Origin: Gloeopeniophorella convolvens
Lineage: Eukaryota > Basidiomycota > Agaricomycetes > Russulales
Assembly: GCA_022496205.1 (NCBI GenBank)
Contig: WTXD01000276.1
Location: 1-13,863 of the forward strand
Reading direction: 5' to 3'
Length of the DNA stretch: 13,863 nucleotides
Part shown: positions 7,976-13,863 of the stretch, piece by piece
Position numbering within the stretch: the first letter of the stretch is position 1
Layout: each line of letters opens with the position of its first letter
Made by a program: the position numbers and the translations under genes
Notes under the pieces: model-generated
Database searches by the model: none
Seen by the model: only the letters and a program-made list of their open reading frames with translations
Told to the model about the DNA's origin: nothing

Positions 7976-9988
7976 TCATAAGGCAGCGCTCAGGCGTCCC
8001 GAGCCCACTTCCACCATCAACTGAGACGTCGCCACAGACTGCCTGCGCGACCCCGCCGTCCCACCAGGCGTGCTCGGGCTGCGCGGGCGCGAGCTGGGCG
8101 CATGCGGGCTCGGCGGGACAACCAGCGCCTCCTCCCCCGCGCCGCCGCCCGAGACGCCCTCGAGCGCCTCCCGCAACGGCACACGCACATCGCGCAGCGC
8201 CTCGTCCCGCTCCGCGCGGCGCAGAAGCTGCTCCGCCTTGCGCTGAAAGTCCGCCCGCCCGCCCGCACCCAGCAACACTGCGAGCGTCTCCGCGAACGCC
8301 GTGCCGGGCCCGCCGCGGGCCAGCGCGCCGCGCACGAACGCGTCCGTGTTCGCGTGCTCGAGCGCCGCGGGCCCGCCGGGCGCCGCGAGCTGCGCCGGCG
8401 CGCCGGCTCCAAGCGCGTCGCGCAGCCACGCGAGCTGCGCCGCGCTCGGCGGCGTGCGCCGGCGCAGGAGCGTGCGCGCCAGCAGCGCGCGCGTGCCGAG
8501 CGCCGCGGTGCGCACGGCGGGGTCCGTGTGCACGCAGAGCGCGTGGAGCACGTCGGGCGGTGCGAAGCGCGCGCGCAGGTCATCGAGGAGCGCGGGGGCG
8601 GCGTCGAAGTCGGCGCCGCGGTAGACGACGCCGTTGTACGCGCACAGCGTGGGCTGGAGCGCGCGCAGGCACGCCGCGAGCGGCGCGGCGTCGCCTGTGG
8701 CGAGGCCGGACTGGAGGAGAGCGTGCAGCCGGTCGCGGAAGCGCGCGGCGGGGTGCTGGGTGAGTTGGAGGAGCGTGCTGTCGGGGGCGCTTGCGATGAA
8801 GGCCTCCAGCGCTGCGTCGTGCGCTAGCGCGGGCGTGTCGAGTAGCCATGCGAGCGCCGCTGTGTCTTCTTTGGGCGGCGCGTGCAGGGCGGCGCGGACG
8901 ACGCTCCTGCGGACGCCGTGCGTGAGGGCACTGGTGTGTGTGCGGACGGACGCGCCGAGCGATTCGAGCCACCGCGCGAGGACGCGCTGCCTGCGCGAGG
9001 TGATGTCCCCCAGGTTCGGCGGCACGAGCGCGCTGTGGAGTACGTTGACGAGTCCGAACGCGAGGCTCGACGGGAGCACGAGGGCCGCGTGCCATGCGAA
9101 CCAGAGGACGTTCGACATCGGGGTGCGGTACGGCGAGCGGAGGTCGATGCAGGGGAGGACGGTCAGGACCGCGTACGCGAGCGCGAGGACGCCGACGCCG
9201 GCGGCGAGGACGATCGCCACGGTCCGAAAGATCGTGAAGAAGAACACGACCAGGCCCGCGAGGAAGAGGGCGATGGCGAGGTGCAGCAGCATCGGCGCGG
9301 CCTCCACCGCGCGCGGCACGCCGTACTTCAGCACGCCGCGGTATAGATATGCGCGCACGCGGGCACGCTCGGCCGGCGCGGCGGGGAGGTGTGGCAGCTG
9401 GATGTACCTGCACGCCCATCCCTGCATCAGCGTCGCGGCAAGCGCGCTGGAGATGCTAAGCACGAGACTCAGCAGCCACATTGCGTTGACACAGACAACG
9501 GGTGTGCTCGGATGGAAGGGCGCGGGGTTGGTAACGCCCACTGCCCCAGCGGCGCCTGCGGTGCCGCCTTGGCTGGCCAGCTGCAGCGATATCTGCCTGA
9601 GCAGGAGGACGCTTTCGTTGCTAGAGTCGGCCGAGAGCTCTTTGTAGCTCTCGACGATGAATGTCGCGACTGTCAGCGTGAACAGACCTGCCTCGGGGCC
9701 TGTCAGCACGAGCAGCTCCGGAGCGGACCGGACTCACAAACACGAGGAATCCATTTGCGTCGTCCTTCCACCCCTGGGCATTCGCTCTGTCCTGTCTATC
9801 GGACTCGGCAAGGTAGATCGACCACAGTTTGTCTGAGGATCTCTCGCGTGGCGCCGCTATTTGAGATCGGATGAGAGAATAAGTCACTTCGGTCATGCGC
9901 CTGTCTCGTGACACGTACATTTGTATTGTGTGGGACCCGCTTGTGAAGGTGAGAAGATATCGCTGAGGTGTATTGAGGGAGAAGGCAT
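7976..9988 (-). CDS. DUF6535 multi-pass membrane protein (gene C), GC-rich
   Basis: Three exons: 9988-9919, 9856-9738 and 9691-7976 (stop TGA), 634 aa. Intron 1 (9857-9918, 62 nt) has a GTACGT donor and AAATAG acceptor, phase 1. Intron 2 (9692-9737, 46 nt) has GTGAGT, a CTGAC branch site and a CCGAG acceptor, phase 0, the same places as in gene A. The start at 9988 gives MPSPSIHLSDIFSPSQ. The ORF start at 9709 lies in intron 2. The DUF6535 block covers residues 32-90 (DKLWSIYLAESDRQD, WKDDANGFLVF, AGLFTLTVATFIVESYKELS). Membrane segments lie near 64-79, 128-151, 194-216 and 219-242. The rest is helical (ALAWLLDTPAL, AQLAWL), ending in a Ser/Pro-rich tail with an RRQS basophilic-kinase-type site. 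GC reaches about 80-85% in sampled lines. No break is seen. Cellular role unknown, probably membrane-anchored. Confidence 0.88.
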
Positions 9989-10422
9989 CTGTCCCGATCT
10001 CGTGACAGTGGTGCAGGCGAAAACTGAAAACTATGGGGGAAGGGGCGTATGCTGGTTCCCAGTGGCGAATTGTTGCAATATATAAGTGCGGGCTCTCGGC
10101 GCGTGCCCTCGAGGCCTGAAGCACCACAAGAATTTTTGCAGAACCTTCGGGGTTCAGCCGGTGCCCCTGGAGCCCTCCGCGGTCATGAAAGTCAAACGCG
10201 AGCAAACACTCCCATAATTTGTATTTTGTGGAGACGGCTGCAGTGTGTTATGTACAGCCACTACCTCCGTGGTAGCAACAGTCGGGTCGGCAGACGGGCC
10301 CGTAGTAGCACGAGGAATATGAACAGAAGGAATAGGACACGTGGCCACGCTCATCGCGAGTCGGACATGTAAACAGAGTTGTAGGTATGGGAGATCCTGG
10401 TCACCTGCCGCCGTGGTTGAAT
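9989..10422. other. Upstream region of gene C
   Basis: No gene is recognised. It includes the gene C leader and TATA element, and a CTACC-tccgt-GGTAG inverted repeat at 10261-10275. The open frames here (minus 10154-10354, plus 10049-10372) have no family resemblance. Confidence 0.45.
10079..10085 (-). promoter_or_regulatory. Probable TATA box of gene C
   Basis: The minus strand reads ACTTATATATTGC, a TATATA-type element about 91-97 nt upstream of the ATG at 9988. The spacing is a little long but usual for fungal genes, and it sits in a locally AT-rich pocket within a GC-rich flank. Confidence 0.4.
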
Positions 10423-10959
10423 CTAGCCAAACGCTGAGTAAAGCACCGTGTGATCCTCAATCAGGCCTTTTGTTGGAAAAAGGAAGACCAAATTCGAGAC
10501 AAAGACCGCGTTGACGTCAAAAGACTGGAGCGAATCGCCAGGATCAGTCGTCAAGACAGCGAGGGCTTGAAGGGGTAAGCTTTGGTTAAAGACCCCAGAC
10601 GTCCCGAGACGTCTGGCGCTCCCACACTCTGGCCAGTTGAAGGTTGCGAGAACATAATCAACCCGCCATGACCGCCCGAAAAGCGGGTGATTAATTTCCC
10701 AGTGCACGGAGGACGCGCGGGCTCCGCGTTCACAAGGGTCGTCCAATATCGTGAGAAATCCAAGTACCAGACGAACGGGAGAGACATGCCTTTTGAGGGG
10801 TCTATTTGGGGACCCAAATAGCAGAGCGAGCGCTTTCTTTGTGTACAGGCCAAGTCGCAGCAAGGCCATTGCGTCTGGATGCAGCGAGATTGTCTTGTTG
10901 ACCCCCGAGTCGTCGGTATGAATTGAGCGCGACATCTGAGAGGAAACAGCATGCATCAA
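10423..10959 (-). CDS. Unrecognised 178-codon ORF
   Basis: This is a continuous minus-strand frame from ATG 10959 to TAG 10423. I recognise no domain. The residue mix is protein-like (Leu/Val-rich, few Cys) and third codon positions use A at under about 20% by eye, which weakly favours real coding. Near the start the bases read TTTCCTCTCAG before ATGTCGCGC, a good splice acceptor, so this could be a last exon whose upstream part is missing. A competing frame (10952-10551) overlaps it. Two perfect 9-bp inverted repeats lie inside it, which is odd for ordinary coding sequence. No TATA box was found. It may be an orphan gene, a decayed exon or chance. Confidence 0.25.
   Translation of the reverse strand: MMHAVSSQMSRSIHTDDSGVNKTISLHPDAMALLRLGLYTKKALALLFGSPNRPLKRHVSPVRLVLGFLTILDDPCERGARASSVHWEINHPLFGRSWRVDYVLATFNWPECGSARRLGTSGVFNQSLPLQALAVLTTDPGDSLQSFDVNAVFVSNLVFLFPTKGLIEDHTVLYSAFG
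10595..10616. repeat. Perfect inverted repeat, 9-bp arms, 4-nt loop
   Basis: CCAGACGTC, loop CCGA, then GACGTCTGG. The arms pair without mismatch. It lies inside the unrecognised ORF. Confidence 0.7.
10802..10821. repeat. Perfect inverted repeat, 9-bp arms, 2-nt centre
   Basis: CTATTTGGG, centre GA, then CCCAAATAG. The arms pair without mismatch. It lies about 190 bp from the previous inverted repeat and inside the same ORF. The tiny centre suggests a dyad protein-binding site or cruciform rather than an RNA hairpin. Confidence 0.7.
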
Positions 10960-13020
10960 TGGCCCGCGAGCCAGGTCAGATCACCGGCACCAGCGTTCTT
11001 CAGGCAGTACACCTGACAAACCCGCCGCGATGCACGACCTGCTGCTCTGCTTTAGGACACTGTTCGACAACAAAAGGCGGAAGAGGCCTACCATGAGGCT
11101 CCTGGGGGGTGCCGAACGACAAAAAGGAGGCCCAGCCTTGGCCCGCTTGGGCTAGACCTCGTTTGGGCATCTAGCCCGAGGCTGACTTTTGCCCCTCATT
11201 TCGGGAAAGGCGGTTGTCCATGAGGGGGTCCCGAGCCGCGGTTGTATCCTCCAAATCCCAAGACATGCAGCAAGAGAGGGCGCTGCAGAGAGAGCAACAC
11301 GAGTACAGACCAGAATTGCAGCGCCCCCGAACCGGATGCCAACTACGCCGGTAGCCTTGGAGCCATCGCCGAGGTGAGTCTATCCAATAGATCTGGGCTG
11401 AAATGCATGCAGGATCCATGAGAGAAGGCATTGCAAGAAATCAGCCAGTGCCACGTACAACAGTGCATAACGCCCTCAATCTAGCATCGGGTCCCGGTAT
11501 CGTCTTCGACGGCAGCCACGCTTCGACTCGGAGGTAGGACAACGGCCCCGTTTCGAGAGTTGAGCTCGGTACCCCTGCGGGACCGGAGGTTTCTGTGACG
11601 CGATCCAGATCCGTTAGGCCCCTCGGTCCCTGGAAATCAAGAAGGGCTGGTTCCTTGCTTGTGCACCGCATTGGCGGACCTCTCCGAGACCTCGAGGCAA
11701 ATAGATCTCTACCCTGGAATATACTGGTTTACCATTGCGCGGACTGCATGTAGGACGTCCCGGGGCGCCGTCGGGTCGTGCAGGGACGTCCGCCAGGCGG
11801 CAGTATTCATTGCAGCGCATTGCATGCACGATGCAGACCTGGCGGTGGTGACTGGTGCCTCCGATGATTGCGGGAGAGATGACATACGGCATAAGACTGA
11901 GTAGGACGACTACAGGCGAGGCGCCATGTACAAGCCTGTGCCAACGGCATTGAACAGCCAAGGCAGCATGATGCACGAGGACGAATAATCAGCACCAAAA
12001 AAGTAACATCCTTTCCCCGACAGAGACTCAATCATGGGATGTGCGCGGCGACTGGCAGGGGAGCGTGCTTTAGCGGTCTAGAGTGGATCCTATACGTGAC
12101 GTGTGGACCGGCGGGCTGTGGTTGATGGCCTAGTCGCCGCGACCCGAGCCAGAACATAGAGTCAGGATGCATATAAGAAGGCGGCCGGGCTCGCGAAAAG
12201 TAAGCAAGGCCTGCCTGAGTGCCACAAGATGATACCCAAAGACAGCTTGCGTGAGCCACGCAGACTGCCAACACAACAAGGAGTACGCACCGACGACCCC
12301 TGAGTCCCCCCGCCCTATACCGCGAACAACACCCGGGGCCACCAGACGAGAATGATACTGTATGGAGGCCGACAGAGGAGAGGGAATGATGGTGAAAGCG
12401 GAGAGCCGTGTGGCATGAGGTGCGCACAGTGACCAGCGCGGGCCTCCGCCGAGCGCAGCAAACATGAGCCTGTGCAAACTGTGAAGACAAGAAAAACCGA
12501 AGACAGACTACAAGCCTTGGTACATAGATGAACTAGCACGAACTACAGACTGTCAAAGGAACACCACAGAGCTGAATGGAAGCCGTGGCATGCCCCGGGT
12601 TGTCCCGAGCGCAGACACAGCGAGTTGTGCCAGGTGCCGCGCCGAGAGCACACGTTTTCTTCCAAGACGAAGGAGGTGTGGAGATAGAACGGTCTTGTGA
12701 GGCCGAGGTGGGTGATCTCTCGAGGATTGCCGCGGTCGTGATCCACTGGGCTGTCCGCCGCACGGAGCGACGCCGGCCGGGCGCGATTTGCTCCGAGACG
12801 AGGGCCGCGAGGCTATTTTGCTCGTCGAGTCGATCCCCAGGCACATTCTGTGGGCGCGCGCGGTGGACTGCAAAGGATCAGCAGAGAAAGGGGAAGATTA
12901 TAGTTAGATAGGAGGGCGGATCGGATGCGGAATGATTAATGATAGGGAGGGTTGAGCCGAGGGCCGAGTGGCTCAGTTGAACGTTGACGACGGTTGGCCC
13001 GGTTTTGAGTTGAACGGCGA
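10960..13020. other. About 2 kb without a recognisable gene
   Basis: Many short overlapping frames exist on both strands, none with a family I can name. The minus strand around 12030-12490 and 11615-11976 gives hydrophobic stretches (for example VLLVVLAVCVAHA, VVVLLSLMPYVISPAIIGG) split over frames, which could be debris of a multi-pass membrane protein, but I cannot link them by splice sites. An inverted repeat lies at 11146-11180. No transposase, RNA gene or DUF6535 piece is seen. Confidence 0.4.
11146..11180. repeat. Inverted repeat, 11-bp arms with one mismatch
   Basis: CTTGGGCTAGA at 11146-11156 pairs with TCTAGCCCGAG at 11170-11180 across a 13-nt loop, with one G-T type mismatch. It is in sequence without a recognised gene. 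It may be a mobile-element end or a chance structure. Confidence 0.5.
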
Positions 13021-13029
13021 GTCTTGTAC

Positions 13030-13190
13030 GTTATCCTCAACAGCGCCCTTGACCTCTTTTCTCGCTTTGTCACTCCTCCTTGTTCTCTCTTAAATCCCTT
13101 TAATCGACTCTTACTCAACTTTTGCGCGGGAATCCTGGCCTGGTTTCTCCATAGCATCATCACTCCACAGCGACGACTTTGTCTTCTTCC
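13030..13190 (+). promoter_or_regulatory. Pyrimidine-rich leader of the downstream gene
   Basis: The plus strand becomes C/T-rich here (CTCTTTTCTCGCTTTG, CTCCTCCTTGTTCTCTC), typical of core promoters and leaders of well-expressed filamentous-fungal genes, and ends at CTTCCATGGCC. Just upstream, AGTTGAACG is repeated at 12975-12983 and 13008-13016, a possible factor-binding pair. The transcription start cannot be placed exactly. Confidence 0.45.
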
Positions 13191-13863
13191 ATGGCCACCC
13201 TTCGCATTTACTCCCAGGACAACCTCTCCAACGCCAGTGGACTGTCCCAGCCAAGTCTCCTCCTCGGCGGCCTCGTTTCACACAGCCCCTTCTACCCGCA
13301 ACTCTTTCTCACCCAAACCCCCTCCTCACGATCCTCCTCCGCAGTCACCCTCAACCCCTCGGACCCACAAGGCTCCAACCTCAACCCCATTCACATCGTC
13401 ACGACCACAACGAGCGATAGCACGTCGCAGGAAGTCCACATCATCAAGGTCACCGACGAGACCGTGCACATGCAGTCTGCCGGCCCATCGAACACCATCG
13501 TCCACAAGGTCGGCGAGTCTCTTCTGCGCGTCGTCACGCACGGCGACGTCCGGGAGACCAACGTGGGCCCGCCACCGCCATCGCCTCCTGCAAGCGATGG
13601 ACAGCCGGAGGAAGACGACGTCGAGGCGGCGTACAGCCACGACGACGACGGCGGCGCGCCGCCATTCCCGCTGTCCAAATCCGAGCCCGTCCCCGTCTCC
13701 GTCTCCGCCCCCGTCCCTGCACCCCGCGCGTCCCGTCTCTCTTTTTCCTCGTCGCACAACTCCTCCCTCGCCGGCCCTGGCCCGAGCAGCACCCTCTCGC
13801 GCCGCTTCCGCTCTGAGGACTCCCCGGCGCCATCTCCGACTATCCCCACGCGCCGCTTCACCC
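13191..13863 (+). CDS. Unknown Ser/Pro-rich protein, 5' part (runs off window)
   Basis: An open frame of 224 codons begins at ATG 13191 in a strong context (TTCCATGGCC) and has no stop before the window ends. The protein starts MATLRIYSQDNLSNASGLSQ. A fairly ordered stretch follows around residues 62-125 (HIVTTTTSDSTSQEVHIIKV, VHKVGESLLRVVTHGDV). After residue 126 it becomes low-complexity: PPPPSPP, an acidic run EEDD..HDDDGG, Val/Pro repeats from a CCCGTC-like hexamer tract near 13687-13720, then Ser-rich segments with SRRFRSED and TRRF. Codons are strongly C/G-ending (line 13681 is about 78% GC), as in gene C, so it looks like a resident, expressed gene. No membrane segment or signal peptide is evident. 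I do not recognise the family. A disordered regulatory or scaffold protein would fit the composition, but this is not supported by any motif. Confidence 0.75.
   Translation, partial: MATLRIYSQDNLSNASGLSQPSLLLGGLVSHSPFYPQLFLTQTPSSRSSSAVTLNPSDPQGSNLNPIHIVTTTTSDSTSQEVHIIKVTDETVHMQSAGPSNTIVHKVGESLLRVVTHGDVRETNVGPPPPSPPASDGQPEEDDVEAAYSHDDDGGAPPFPLSKSEPVPVSVSAPVPAPRASRLSFSSSHNSSLAGPGPSSTLSRRFRSEDSPAPSPTIPTRRFT

Noticed and set aside
8102..9647. Long plus-strand and alternate-frame ORFs (up to 337 aa) across gene C
   Set aside because: They are Arg/Ala-rich shadows produced by the very GC-rich exon 3 of gene C. They have no family resemblance, and the minus-strand frame carries a clear DUF6535 protein.
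12030..12540. Hydrophobic minus-strand frames resembling a fungal multi-pass membrane family
   Set aside because: The pieces fall in different frames, no consistent splice sites join them, and the resemblance is only general hydrophobicity.
13326..13861. Minus-strand ORFs of 143 and 156 aa opposite the last gene
   Set aside because: They are antisense shadows of GC-rich, repetitive coding sequence. The plus strand has the strong start and leader.
1..13863. tRNA genes, CRISPR array, complete mobile element
   Set aside because: No cloverleaf with a GGTTCGA-type arm, no regularly spaced repeats and no transposase or reverse transcriptase motif were found on either strand by reading.

Overview
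The window looks like an accessory, gene-poor stretch of a basidiomycete (Agaricomycetes) nuclear genome. The reasons are short introns of 46-75 nt with GT..AG ends and CTGAC-like branch sites, TATA boxes 50-100 nt upstream of ATGs, GC-rich coding sequence with pyrimidine-rich leaders, and protein families (DUF6535, HNH-nuclease-like, BAH/PHD-like) that are heavily expanded in mushroom-forming fungi. No tRNA, rRNA, CRISPR array or intact transposon was seen.

Layout. Bases 24-891 (+) hold the 3' part of an HNH-nuclease-like gene that enters from outside the window and appears frameshifted near its C-terminus. Its 3' flank carries a dispersed TGTATCGC motif cluster. Bases 1420-1675 (-) are a DUF6535 scrap of about 85 codons. 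Bases 1700-2090 (+) hold a probable BAH/PHD-like remnant. Then come three DUF6535 paralogues in tandem on the minus strand. Gene A (2338-4378, 643 aa, 3 exons) looks intact. Copy B (5125-6792) is a pseudogene with two nonsense codons at conserved Trp positions, a frameshift, and an in-frame loss of transmembrane segment 2. Gene C (7976-9988, 634 aa, 3 exons) is intact and very GC-rich. The three full-length copies share the same two intron positions and phases, so they arose by duplication of one intron-containing ancestor. Bases 10423-10959 (-) are an unrecognised 178-codon ORF containing two perfect inverted repeats. Bases 10960-13190 hold no gene I can name. Bases 13191-13863 (+) start a GC-rich, Ser/Pro-rich unknown protein that runs off the window.

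Working together. Nothing here forms a pathway. The region reads as a duplication-and-decay zone for fungal paralogous families. Each DUF6535 protein has an N-terminal conserved block, about four membrane segments and a large helical C-terminal region. The family's function is not established.

The most useful result is the splice-aware reconstruction. The long minus-strand ORFs starting at 4170, 6548 and 9709 begin inside introns, and the true starts are at 4378, 6792 and 9988.
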